This document shows positions 1 to 7,469 of a stretch of DNA of 38,585 bases, in pieces (the stretch's first letter is position 1; every line of letters begins with the position of its first letter). The position numbers and the translations under genes were made by a program. Source of the DNA: an uncultured Clostridia bacterium (GTDB lineage: Bacteria > Bacillota > Clostridia > Oscillospirales > Ruminococcaceae); contig CAMVGH010000014.1 of assembly GCA_947166945.1 (NCBI GenBank), positions 1 to 38,585 of the forward strand, written 5' to 3'. Below the pieces are notes generated by a model. It did not search any database, was not told the origin of the DNA, and was given only the letters and a program-made list of their open reading frames with translations.

Positions 1-260
1 GCGGCGAAAGCTGTCTGTGATGCTTTCTTCTCTTTCTTTTTCTCTTCCGCTATTGAAATTTTCTTCTATACATGGTATAAGCGGGGAACGCTGAATTGAC
101 AATTTATTATCAGATTGGTGTAAAAAATGAGATGAAAACCGCGTTTTTTATGCAATATTGCGCTTGAAAAGCGGCTTGTACAGTGGTATAATATTTGAAA
201 CGGTACAGAAAAGTTACAGAACCGTTCAAAAGATGAAAACTGAAAGGAAGGTAACTATCA
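1..260. other. Left-edge non-coding stretch with promoter
   Basis: No gene can be supported here. Plus-strand frame 1 is open from the window edge to a TGA at 100-102 (33 codons rich in Phe and Ser), which could be the tail of a gene outside the window, but nothing in it is recognisable. The rest is the promoter and leader of the surface-protein gene that starts at 261. Confidence 0.4.
164..192 (+). promoter_or_regulatory. Sigma-A promoter of the first surface-protein gene
   Basis: TTGAAA at 164-169 and TATAAT at 187-192 are separated by exactly 17 bases. The start codon lies about 60 bases downstream, with an AAAGGAAGG ribosome site at about 242-250. Confidence 0.75.
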
Positions 261-1901
261 ATGAAGAAGAGAATAATGTGCGCAGTCATCGCTTCGGCTA
301 TGATCGCAGCAGCCGCAATGACATCGGCGGTATATGCGGAAGATGCCGCAGCAGCGGTAAGCGAAAGCTCCGCAAAGCTCACAAGAGGCGTTTATGCCGC
401 TTATGCCGATAAGGACGGCGACGGCAAATACGACGATCTGCACGACTATTATGTATTCGCAAGCGAAACAGAGGGTCATACCACCAAGCCCGGAACAGGC
501 ATGGGCGTTCCATTTGCGGCTGAGCAGAACGGCACTTCCGTGACATTCCACTTCGGCGGCGCGGACGACAATACAAAGGCAGAGATCAAGGACGCAGATG
601 ACGGCGATCTTCTCATAACCATAACATACGGCGAGGATAACGTGCAGACATACAGACTGTCGCTCCTCACCGACGCAGACCCGGACACATTCTCCGGTGA
701 CGACGAAGGAACCGCAAAGGACGATATCGAATATGTCATCGGCAAGGGCGTATGGGCAGCTTACGGCGAAGATAAGGTAACTGACTACTATATCTTCTAC
801 GACGAGAAGTCGGGACGCACCGCAAAGCCCGATTCGGGACTCGGTCTTCCCTTCTCCGTAGAGCAGGTCGGCGACGGCACCGCCACATTCCACTTCGGCA
901 GCGCCGAGAACAATACTCCCGCAGAAATTACCTTCGTTGAGAAGGACGTTTATACCGTAAAGCTCACAGGCGGCGACGGCGAATCGGTCACATACACATT
1001 CAGGCTCGAAGCGGACAAGGATCCCGACACATTCATGAAGGACGAGACAGAAGCTTACCTCAAGCCCGGCGTTTACGCGGCATACGCGCCCAAGGACGAC
1101 CCCGAGGTCTATGACGATCTTGACGCTTACTACTGCTTCACAAGCGAAAACGGCGGCTCTTCCACGACCCCGATAATGGGTACCGGTCTTCCCTTTGAAG
1201 TTGAACAGTACGGCACTTCCGCATTGTTCCACTTTGCTTCCGCGGACGACAACACTTCCGCCGTTATCGCTCCCCTCGGAGACGGCACATTCCTTGTAAA
1301 CTTCACCTATGACGACGGCAGTTCCACAGTCAACCGTTTCGTACCGGTAAGCGGTGCGGATCCCGAAACTTTCAACGGCGCGGCTTACTACTACGGCACA
1401 TTCGAAACTACCGACGAAGGCCGCCAGCTCTATGCCGCAAACAGAGAGTTCGGTTATCTCACCACCAACCCCAGAGCTGATGAGGTAGTTCTCGCCGTCA
1501 ACTATGCACAGCCCCTTCTGAACGGCTTTGACATCGACTTCACCTACACCCTCGCAGACAAGGGTACAGGCACCTACAACATAAGCCATGACGGCGAGAT
1601 CAACAACGACACTATCCTCATAAACCTTAAAGAACTGATAGCTGCCGCCGGGATCGACGCGGAAAACATCGTATCCTTCACCGTGAACAACAAGGACAGC
1701 GGCACTATCGCTTACCTCGGCTTCATGACAGAACCCGCAGACGGCGTAAAGATCACCATTGCGGACACTTCCTCCGACACAGCCGCAGCTGTAGAACAGG
1801 AACCTGTTCAGGAGCAGAACCCCAAGACAGGCGTTGCGGGTATGGGCGCGTTCGCTGCCGCAGCAGGTCTTGCGGCTCTCATCTCCAGAAAGCGCAAGTA
1901 A
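261..1901 (+). CDS. Repeat-containing cell-wall surface protein, NPKTG-anchored
   Basis: Secreted protein of 546 residues and unknown function. It has a Sec signal peptide (MKKR, an Ala/Met-rich core, cleavage near VYAED at 25-28). Three repeats of about 105 residues begin near residues 43, 162 and 267. Each opens with GV(Y/W)AAY, continues with a YYxF strand, a G-T-x-x-P segment, a PFxxEQ segment and FHFxSADxNT, and ends near DPDTF. A different domain of about 140 residues follows, then NPKTG, a hydrophobic stretch and the tail RKRK, the layout of a sortase substrate. The start is supported by an AAAGGAAGG site and a consensus promoter. A paralogue lies at 17122-18759 with its domains in the other order. 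I know no characterised family with this repeat; adhesion or ligand binding is a guess. Confidence 0.85.
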   Translation: MKKRIMCAVIASAMIAAAAMTSAVYAEDAAAAVSESSAKLTRGVYAAYADKDGDGKYDDLHDYYVFASETEGHTTKPGTGMGVPFAAEQNGTSVTFHFGGADDNTKAEIKDADDGDLLITITYGEDNVQTYRLSLLTDADPDTFSGDDEGTAKDDIEYVIGKGVWAAYGEDKVTDYYIFYDEKSGRTAKPDSGLGLPFSVEQVGDGTATFHFGSAENNTPAEITFVEKDVYTVKLTGGDGESVTYTFRLEADKDPDTFMKDETEAYLKPGVYAAYAPKDDPEVYDDLDAYYCFTSENGGSSTTPIMGTGLPFEVEQYGTSALFHFASADDNTSAVIAPLGDGTFLVNFTYDDGSSTVNRFVPVSGADPETFNGAAYYYGTFETTDEGRQLYAANREFGYLTTNPRADEVVLAVNYAQPLLNGFDIDFTYTLADKGTGTYNISHDGEINNDTILINLKELIAAAGIDAENIVSFTVNNKDSGTIAYLGFMTEPADGVKITIADTSSDTAAAVEQEPVQEQNPKTGVAGMGAFAAAAGLAALISRKRK

Positions 1902-2046
1902 TTTAAAAATCAAGAATCAAGAATTTTGGTGTCGCTCCGCAGCGATCCGGATCGTGACGATACTAAAAGAACCCAAAACAGAAAGAAGCTCCTGTGAAAA
2001 AACGCAGGAGCTTTCTTCTTTTGTCACAATTCTTAATTCTTAATTA
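1902..2046. repeat. Nested palindromic element between convergent genes
   Basis: The 145 bases between two convergent genes form nested inverted repeats. The outer arms are A/T-rich tandem AAGAAT units near 1905-1926 and their complement AATTCTT/ATTCTT near 2029-2045. Inside are a TCGCT/AGCGA hairpin, the palindrome GATCCGGATC at about 1944-1953, and the terminator at 1986-2020. The layout resembles a short MITE-like or other dispersed palindromic unit. No second copy is visible in this window. Confidence 0.45.
1986..2020. terminator. Bidirectional terminator between surface protein and phosphatase genes
   Basis: The arms AAGCTCCTG (1986-1994) and CAGGAGCTT (2005-2013) form a perfect nine-pair stem. 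A T-rich run follows on the plus strand and a CTTTCTGTTTT run on the minus strand, so it can end both convergent transcripts. Confidence 0.75.
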
Positions 2047-3786
2047 TTATTCACATTTTCCGATATATCTGAGGGCAAGCATGGTGAGGTCGTCAAACTG
2101 CGGTGCGTCCTTCACAAACCCGTCAACAGCCTTTGCCACGGCTTCGATAAGTTCCTTCGGCGAGCCGTCCGGCACGGTATTGAGGGCTTCTGTTATGCGG
2201 TCGGTACCGAACATATTTTCCGAAGCGTCGGTGGCTTCGGCAGCCCCGTCGGTATAGACGAACACCGTTTCTCCCTTTTCGAGCTGCACCTCATAGTTCT
2301 TGTACTTTATTCCCGGCACAGCGCCCAGCACCATGCCGTGTTTGTCCTTCATAAGCTCAAATTTCCCGTTCTTCCCGAATACCGGGAATTCATGCCCCGC
2401 GTTTGAGCAGATGAGCTTTCCGGTGCTTATCTCCAGTATGCCGAGCCATACGGTCACGAACATATCGAGGGTGTTGTTCTCGCAGATACGCTCATTCACG
2501 AATTCAAATATCTCCGCGGGTGTGCCGCCCAGCACGGCACGGTTGCTTATGAGTATCTTCGAGGACATCATGAACAGCGACGCCGGAACGCCCTTGCCGG
2601 AAACATCGGCTATCACCAGCGCAAGATGATCGTCGTCTATCAGGAAATAGTCGTAGAAATCCCCGCCCACTTCCTTTGCGGGGGTCATGGAAGCGTAGAT
2701 ATCGAACTCCCCGCGTTCGGGGTAAGCCGGGAAGCTGCTCGGCAGAGAGCCGTTCTGTATCCGTGCGGCAAGGTCAAGCTCGGTAGCCACTCTCTGATGT
2801 TCACCGGCAAGACGGATATTTTCGTCTGTATAGCGTTCCATTTCCTCCGCAAGCTGTGATATATCCCCCGCGAGCGCCCCGAATTCGTTCTCCTCGGTTA
2901 TCATTTTCATGCTGTCCACAACGGCTTTGCTGTCCTTATCGCCGATATATCTGCGGACGCACGTCTGTATGGCTGTGACAGGCTTTATCGCCGTTCTTGC
3001 CAGAAAGTGCAGAAGAAGCGAACCGCCCGCCGTCATTATCAGGATCCCGACAATGAGCATTGCGAAAAGATTGTCGCTCAGCACTTTCTTGAATGGCGCC
3101 CAGTCATACAGCATACATACCGCGTACTTTGCCGAGCCGTCCGCCTCCACGGGCGCGTAGCCGACATAATAGCTGTTCCCGCCCGGATCGTCAACGATCT
3201 CATAAAGGGTGGAAGCATAGTCGCCCGACCGAAGCCTCTTCACGGCATTGTGTCCGGTAATGTCTATCTGCATTTCGCTTCCGAGCGAGCTGCGGTCAAT
3301 GAGCACCTCACCGTTGCCCCTGCATATCACATACCCGCAGTTCTTTTCGGTGATATCCACAAGGTATATCCCCGCGTACCTGAAGCTGAACTGTTCCTCA
3401 TTGAAATTGTAGCTCAGGTAGTTATAGTAGTCATGCCCCACAACAAGCTTCTGAGTCTCGGACAGAGACCCGAACATATCGGGTGTCGGAGTGTCATTCA
3501 GAATGCCGTAGGCTTCCCCGCCCGTTTCATACTCCTGATCGGTAAGCTCCCCGCGCATTCTGTCGGGGTGCTCTTTCCAGTATTCGATGAATGTCGGGAG
3601 TATAGGGATATCATCGACCATTTTCTTCACTCTGAGCAGGTCGCGGTCTATCATCTCATTCTTCGCGTTCAGGAATGTGTTTGTTGTTCCCGCATATACC
3701 ACCGCCCCGATAACAACGATGAGGACGGAAAAAAACACGGCGGTCAGTATCCCCACCCGGAAGAGAAGCGTTCTTCCTTTCTTCAT
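2047..3786 (-). CDS. Membrane-bound PP2C-type serine phosphatase (SpoIIE/RsbU family)
   Basis: 579-residue sensor phosphatase expected to dephosphorylate an anti-sigma factor antagonist. An N-terminal membrane helix, an extracellular sensor region of about 200 residues, a second membrane helix (LFAMLIVGILIM) and a HAMP-like linker precede a PP2C/SpoIIE domain. The metal-binding acidic motifs EVGGDFYDYF and IADVSGKGVPASL are present. I place the start at 3786 (MKKGRTLL) and not 12 codons upstream, because GGAGG sits seven bases before that ATG. A TTGAAA-N17-TATAAT promoter lies upstream at 3868-3840. The STAS protein at 6357-6653 is the obvious candidate substrate, though the AmmeMemoRadiSam genes lie between. 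No kinase/anti-sigma partner is in the window. Confidence 0.88.
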   Translation of the reverse strand: MKKGRTLLFRVGILTAVFFSVLIVVIGAVVYAGTTNTFLNAKNEMIDRDLLRVKKMVDDIPILPTFIEYWKEHPDRMRGELTDQEYETGGEAYGILNDTPTPDMFGSLSETQKLVVGHDYYNYLSYNFNEEQFSFRYAGIYLVDITEKNCGYVICRGNGEVLIDRSSLGSEMQIDITGHNAVKRLRSGDYASTLYEIVDDPGGNSYYVGYAPVEADGSAKYAVCMLYDWAPFKKVLSDNLFAMLIVGILIMTAGGSLLLHFLARTAIKPVTAIQTCVRRYIGDKDSKAVVDSMKMITEENEFGALAGDISQLAEEMERYTDENIRLAGEHQRVATELDLAARIQNGSLPSSFPAYPERGEFDIYASMTPAKEVGGDFYDYFLIDDDHLALVIADVSGKGVPASLFMMSSKILISNRAVLGGTPAEIFEFVNERICENNTLDMFVTVWLGILEISTGKLICSNAGHEFPVFGKNGKFELMKDKHGMVLGAVPGIKYKNYEVQLEKGETVFVYTDGAAEATDASENMFGTDRITEALNTVPDGSPKELIEAVAKAVDGFVKDAPQFDDLTMLALRYIGKCE

Positions 3787-3839
3787 CTGTATTCCTCCGT
3801 ATATATTATAAATGCTGCGCAATTCAGAACAGATATAAT

Positions 3840-3868
3840 ATTATACCATTTCCGCGGTAAAATTTCAA
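3840..3868 (-). promoter_or_regulatory. Sigma-A promoter of the PP2C phosphatase gene
   Basis: On the minus strand TTGAAA (3868-3863) and TATAAT (3845-3840) are 17 bases apart, with the ATG about 55 bases downstream. Confidence 0.75.
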
Positions 3869-3896
3869 GACATTCGCGCAACAATTCACGATATTT

Positions 3897-4733
3897 TCAG
3901 CAGTTACCGGTATAGACATATTTCAGGTATTCCCGCGCCGTCTCCGCGAGGGCATACACGGAGGAAACGTCGGTGGCATCTCTGTCCGTCATACGGAACC
4001 TCGGAAAGAACCGTGATATATGCAGGGGTATCTGCGCGGACAGTCCCGCCGTCCAGCGGCAGAGTTCCCGCATTTCCTCCGCGCTGTCGTTCTCTCCGGG
4101 AACTATAAGTGTGGTGAGTTCGACGTGGCAGTCCTGCACCGCCCGTTCAATGAACCGCATGACCTGTCCTCTGTCGCCGCCGAGGACATCACGGTAATAC
4201 CGGTCGGTGAAGCCTTTCAGGTCGATGTTCATGGCGTCAATGTGCGGCAGAAGCTCCTCAAGCACGGGTATCTCCGCGGTACCGTTCGTGACCAGCACAT
4301 TCAGAAGCCCCGCCTCATGGACGAGCTTCGCCGTATCACGGACGAACTCATACCCGACAAGCGGCTCGTTGTAGGTGAACGCAAGACCGATATTCCCCTC
4401 CCGGACATATCTTACCGCAGCACCGGCAAGCTCTCTCGGTGTCACGCTCTGCGCGTTCTTTCCATACGCGAAGGCTTTCTCCGACCATGAGATATCATGG
4501 TTCTGGCAGAACGGACAGCGCAGATTGCACCCATAGCTCCCCACGGACAGTATCATGCTCCCCGGGTGAAACCTCGCAAGCGGCTTCTTCTCTATCGGGT
4601 CGAGGGCGGCGGAGGTTATCCTGCCGTAATTCGCGGGGATAACCTTCCCGCCTGCGCAGATACGCGCCCCGCAGGATCCCCTCTGCCCCTCGTTCAGAAC
4701 GCAGTGTCTGAAACATACTTCACATTCCGGCAT
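3897..4733 (-). CDS. amrS: AmmeMemoRadiSam system radical SAM enzyme
   Basis: 278-residue radical SAM protein of the AmrS type. The cluster-binding CX3CX2C motif is in YGCNLRCPFCQNHD, near residues 69-76. The N-terminus has further conserved cysteines (CEVCFRHC and SCGARIC), typical of this family and of pyruvate formate-lyase activating enzyme relatives. The start is backed by GGAGG seven bases upstream. It follows the Memo-AMMECR1 fusion gene by 40 bases on the same strand, so the two are probably co-transcribed. The reaction of this widespread trio is not settled. The assignment rests on motif and neighbourhood. Confidence 0.9.
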   Translation of the reverse strand: MPECEVCFRHCVLNEGQRGSCGARICAGGKVIPANYGRITSAALDPIEKKPLARFHPGSMILSVGSYGCNLRCPFCQNHDISWSEKAFAYGKNAQSVTPRELAGAAVRYVREGNIGLAFTYNEPLVGYEFVRDTAKLVHEAGLLNVLVTNGTAEIPVLEELLPHIDAMNIDLKGFTDRYYRDVLGGDRGQVMRFIERAVQDCHVELTTLIVPGENDSAEEMRELCRWTAGLSAQIPLHISRFFPRFRMTDRDATDVSSVYALAETAREYLKYVYTGNC

Positions 4734-4773
4734 TTGTGTTCCTCCATGATCGCCCGTATGAACAGCGGGCGGT

Positions 4774-6147
4774 TTAAAAATGCCTTACGACTTCAAACCG
4801 CTGAAGGCTTATCTTCTCATGCTCCCCGATGCCCGCTTTGCGCCGCGCAATGGCTATCTGGCTTTCAACGGTATCGACACCGTCAAGGTCGGGCAGGAGC
4901 AGCCCGCGCCTGTGTCCGCTCGTGACGATGACACCGTAGCGTTTCACATCGAGCATATCCGGCGAGGGTATATCTTCCGGCTCTCCGAGCACGTCAACAT
5001 TCACTTCCAGCCACGGCAGTTCGTCCGGGGCAATGGGGTCGAAACGCGGGTCTTCGGCAGACGCGCTTACGGCGTTTCTGATTATCTCTTCCGCGACACT
5101 GTCTCTTGTGGGCGCTATCGTGCCGATACAGCCCCGGAGACGCCCGTGGCTGTGTATCGAGACGAACGCCCCCGCGCGCACGGTGTACATCTCCTCCGGA
5201 AGTCCCTCCGGCACTGATATTATCCTGCCGTCACGGATATAGCTTTCCATGGAGCTTAACGCAAGCCGCACATACGGGTCGGACTTTGCCCTCCTGTCTT
5301 CAAGCTTTGCGCACATCGCATCAAGAAAGCGCCTTGCGCTGTCGGGACCCTGCGGGAAGAACGTGCATACCCCGTACCCCACTCCGGTCACGTCCTCATG
5401 TGAAAGTGCCGCGGGCTTAACGGCAGTGTCGTCGAGGGCGCCCGCCATGATGATGAACGAACGGTGTCCGCATTCCGCCGCCTTGTCGCAGAATTCCTCG
5501 CTGAGATCAAACAGCTCCCCGAAGGCTCCGCGTCCGAGAATATCCATTATGCGGCGGTCATACTCCGGTCCCTCGGGCGCGAAACCGTACGGTCCGTAGG
5601 TCTGCAATTTGTGGGAAAGGTCGCCGCTCGCCACGAACACCGCGTTCCTGCCGAGTTCCTCCACGGCGGCGCGAATTATCTGTCCGAGGCGGTAATGATC
5701 GGCGAACGGCAGACCCGAAAGCCCCACCCGCACGATCTTCCCGCCCGTGTATTTCTTTCGTATGAAGTAAAGCGGCACCATTGTACCGTGATCGAGGGAG
5801 GGGCGCTTCTCCCCGAGAGTACCCGCGGGAAATCCGGCACTTTCCGCCCTGCGGCAGACTGCCTGTACAAGCTCTGTGTCGTATTCCTCGTCAAAGCGGA
5901 CGCCTGCCGCCCCGAATTCCGAAAATGAGCCTGCCGCCCCGCTTCCGGGAGAGATGTGGAAATAATCCGAGTACATCACCGTATGCGGACTGGAGATGAT
6001 AATGGTGTCGGGGCGAAGTCCGGCAATAATGCCGGCGGTCTGCTCATAAGCCTGTACGGTGGCTTTTATCTGCGATTCGCTCCCGCGTCCCACATCGGGG
6101 ACTATCATAGGCGGGTGGGGTACCGAAAATGCTGCTGTTACGGACAT
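4774..6147 (-). CDS. Memo-AMMECR1 fusion (AmmeMemoRadiSam proteins B and A)
   Basis: 457-residue two-domain protein. Residues 1 to about 270 are a Memo domain, a relative of class III extradiol dioxygenases, opening with FSVPHPPMIVPDVGRG and containing the SSPHT segment. Residues from about 290 to the end are an AMMECR1 domain with the typical RGCIGT motif and the SAEDPRF segment. The two halves are separate genes in many organisms and fused here. The start has GGAGG eight bases upstream and a good promoter at 6205-6177. Pairing with the radical SAM gene downstream is the defining context of the AmmeMemoRadiSam system. Catalytic activity and substrate are unknown. Confidence 0.9.
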   Translation of the reverse strand: MSVTAAFSVPHPPMIVPDVGRGSESQIKATVQAYEQTAGIIAGLRPDTIIISSPHTVMYSDYFHISPGSGAAGSFSEFGAAGVRFDEEYDTELVQAVCRRAESAGFPAGTLGEKRPSLDHGTMVPLYFIRKKYTGGKIVRVGLSGLPFADHYRLGQIIRAAVEELGRNAVFVASGDLSHKLQTYGPYGFAPEGPEYDRRIMDILGRGAFGELFDLSEEFCDKAAECGHRSFIIMAGALDDTAVKPAALSHEDVTGVGYGVCTFFPQGPDSARRFLDAMCAKLEDRRAKSDPYVRLALSSMESYIRDGRIISVPEGLPEEMYTVRAGAFVSIHSHGRLRGCIGTIAPTRDSVAEEIIRNAVSASAEDPRFDPIAPDELPWLEVNVDVLGEPEDIPSPDMLDVKRYGVIVTSGHRRGLLLPDLDGVDTVESQIAIARRKAGIGEHEKISLQRFEVVRHF

Positions 6148-6176
6148 TTGTCAACGCCTCCTTCATATATATCTAT

Positions 6177-6205
6177 ATTATACCACGAAACGCGCCGGAA
6201 AGCAA
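6177..6205 (-). promoter_or_regulatory. Promoter of the AmmeMemoRadiSam operon
   Basis: Minus-strand TTGCTT (6205-6200), a 17-base spacer and TATAAT (6182-6177) lie about 30 bases before the ATG. Confidence 0.7.
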
Positions 6206-6268
6206 TACGGAAAACGCCGACCTGCCGGTATTCAGACACCCGCGCGGCAAAAAATCCTTATTTCACTA

Positions 6269-6297
6269 TTGACAAAATCTGTCCGGTATGTTATAAT
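6269..6297 (+). promoter_or_regulatory. Strong sigma-A promoter of the STAS gene
   Basis: TTGACA (6269-6274) and TATAAT (6292-6297) are both perfect hexamers with a 17-base spacer. The untranslated leader is about 55 bases. Confidence 0.85.
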
Positions 6298-6356
6298 TCT
6301 TTTTGGAATATTATGCTTATCAACATTCATCAATAAATGAAAGGAAATGACAAACC

Positions 6357-6653
6357 ATGACCATTACAAAAAACCAGAACGGCGAAAACCTCGTAATAGC
6401 TCTCGAAGGCAGACTCGATACAGTTACCGCTCCGGAGCTTGAAAAGACAGTAAATGAGTCCGTAAGCGGCATCACCGATCTTGTATTCGATATCTCCAAG
6501 ATCGAGTACATCTCTTCCGCGGGTCTGCGCGTTCTGCTCGCAGCTCAGAAGATAATGAACAAGCAGGGCAAGATGACCGTTACAGGTGCCAACGACGCTA
6601 TCATGGAGATCTTTGAGGTAACAGGCTTCGTTGATCTTCTCAACATCAAGTAA
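6357..6653 (+). CDS. STAS-domain anti-sigma factor antagonist
   Basis: 98-residue single STAS domain of the SpoIIAA/RsbV type, cytoplasmic. The pattern is a first strand (MTITKNQNGENLVIALEGRLD), then the phospho-acceptor segment YISSAGLRVL at about residues 50-59, then a C-terminal helix ending FVDLLNIK. SpoIIAA itself has DSSGL at this place; the ISSAGL version is common in phosphatase-linked antagonists. A kinase of the SpoIIAB/RsbW type would phosphorylate it and the phosphatase at 2047-3786 could reverse that, but no kinase gene is in view. It has its own promoter and terminator, so it is monocistronic and probably well expressed. Confidence 0.9.
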   Translation: MTITKNQNGENLVIALEGRLDTVTAPELEKTVNESVSGITDLVFDISKIEYISSAGLRVLLAAQKIMNKQGKMTVTGANDAIMEIFEVTGFVDLLNIK

Positions 6654-6672
6654 CTCATTTATCCGCAAAGCA

Positions 6673-6700
6673 ACGGCAGTCGCAGAGGCTGCCGTTTTTT
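6673..6700 (+). terminator. Terminator of the STAS gene
   Basis: ACGGCAG (6673-6679) pairs with CTGCCGT (6689-6695) and the run of T continues to 6701. Confidence 0.85.
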
Positions 6701-6712
6701 TCGGTGCGGTAC

Positions 6713-6741
6713 TTGATTTTCCGGAAAGTATGTGATATACT
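6713..6741 (+). promoter_or_regulatory. Extended -10 promoter of the ECF S-component gene
   Basis: TTGATT (6713-6718), a 17-base spacer and TATACT (6736-6741), with TG at 6733-6734 making an extended -10. Transcription would begin near 6748, which rules out the upstream in-frame GTG at 6704 as the translation start. Confidence 0.75.
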
Positions 6742-6799
6742 GTTACCGTTCCGGAAAATACACCGGAGTGAAAGGAGTTGCGCCATTGCGGCGCAGATC

Positions 6800-7408
6800 A
6801 TGACTATGAAAGAAAGCGCAGCGGCAGACAGAAAGAACGACCGTTTCCGCCTGCTGATCTTCGCGGCGATATTTGCCGCACTCACCTATGTGGTGTTCAC
6901 ATTCCTGTCCATACCGATACCGACACCGGGAGGAGGAAAAGTCACCGTCCACCTCGGCAACGCGTTCTGCGTACTGGGTGCGCTGATACTCGGAAGCGCC
7001 TACGGCGCGGCGGGGGGCGCGATAGGACTTACGCTCGCCGATCTGCTGGACCCCGTTTACATCACGGAAGCTCCCATAACTTTCGCGGTGAAATTCCTCA
7101 TGGGGCTTATCGTCGGACTGCTCGCCCACAAAGCCGGAAAGATCACCCGCAAGACTTCTCACGGAGCCGTACTGAAATGGACAGTGCTGTCCTCGGCGGC
7201 AGGATTGCTGTTCAACGCCTTCTGCGACCCGACAGTTCGCTATTTCTACAAGATACTCATTCTCGGCAAGCCTGCCGCGGAAGTCTCTTTCGCCATAAAT
7301 CTCGGAGTAACGGCGATAAATTCCGTCATCTCGCTTGTCGTCTGCGTAAGCCTGTATATGGCTCTGCGGCCGGCACTGAAACGCATGGGAATGTTCTTCA
7401 CTTTCTGA
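6800..7408 (+). CDS. ECF transporter substrate-binding (S) component
   Basis: About 203-residue integral membrane protein of the ECF vitamin-transporter S-component superfamily, with five or six hydrophobic segments after a short charged N-terminus. The family look comes from the first helix (FAAIFAALTYVVFT), the P-x-P-x-P-GGG-K-V loop, and the segment LGNAFCVLGALILG followed by YGAAGGAIG. The substrate cannot be told from sequence. It would need the shared EcfA/EcfT module, which is not in the window. The start is uncertain: ATG 6800 and ATG 6806 lack a well-placed ribosome site, while AAAGGAG at 6771-6777 is seven bases before an in-frame ATT at 6785. The true start may be that ATT. Confidence 0.8.
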   Translation: MTMKESAAADRKNDRFRLLIFAAIFAALTYVVFTFLSIPIPTPGGGKVTVHLGNAFCVLGALILGSAYGAAGGAIGLTLADLLDPVYITEAPITFAVKFLMGLIVGLLAHKAGKITRKTSHGAVLKWTVLSSAAGLLFNAFCDPTVRYFYKILILGKPAAEVSFAINLGVTAINSVISLVVCVSLYMALRPALKRMGMFFTF

Positions 7409-7420
7409 ACGAAAACCGAA

Positions 7421-7451
7421 AAAAGCCCCGGAAAACGTATCCGGGGCTTTT
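7421..7451. terminator. Bidirectional terminator between ECF S and GH13 genes
   Basis: AAAAGCCCCGGA (7421-7432) and its exact complement (7440-7451) form a 12-pair stem with A/T flanks, usable by both convergent genes. Confidence 0.9.
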
Positions 7452-7469
7452 CTTAATGCGGAAAAATAT

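Noticed and set aside
1-102. Tail of a plus-strand gene, or start of a minus-strand Lys/Glu-rich gene, at the left edge
   Set aside because: Frame 1 is open to a TGA at 100 and one minus frame is Lys/Glu-rich, but neither shows a start, domain or family likeness.
258-1913. Open frame of 551 codons antisense to the first surface-protein gene
   Set aside because: No ribosome site, odd Val/Cys-rich composition, and it mirrors the codon bias of the real gene, which has promoter, signal peptide and repeats.
6704-6799. Upstream GTG start for the ECF S component
   Set aside because: It lies ahead of the extended -10 promoter and at the end of the STAS terminator, so it would not be on the transcript.
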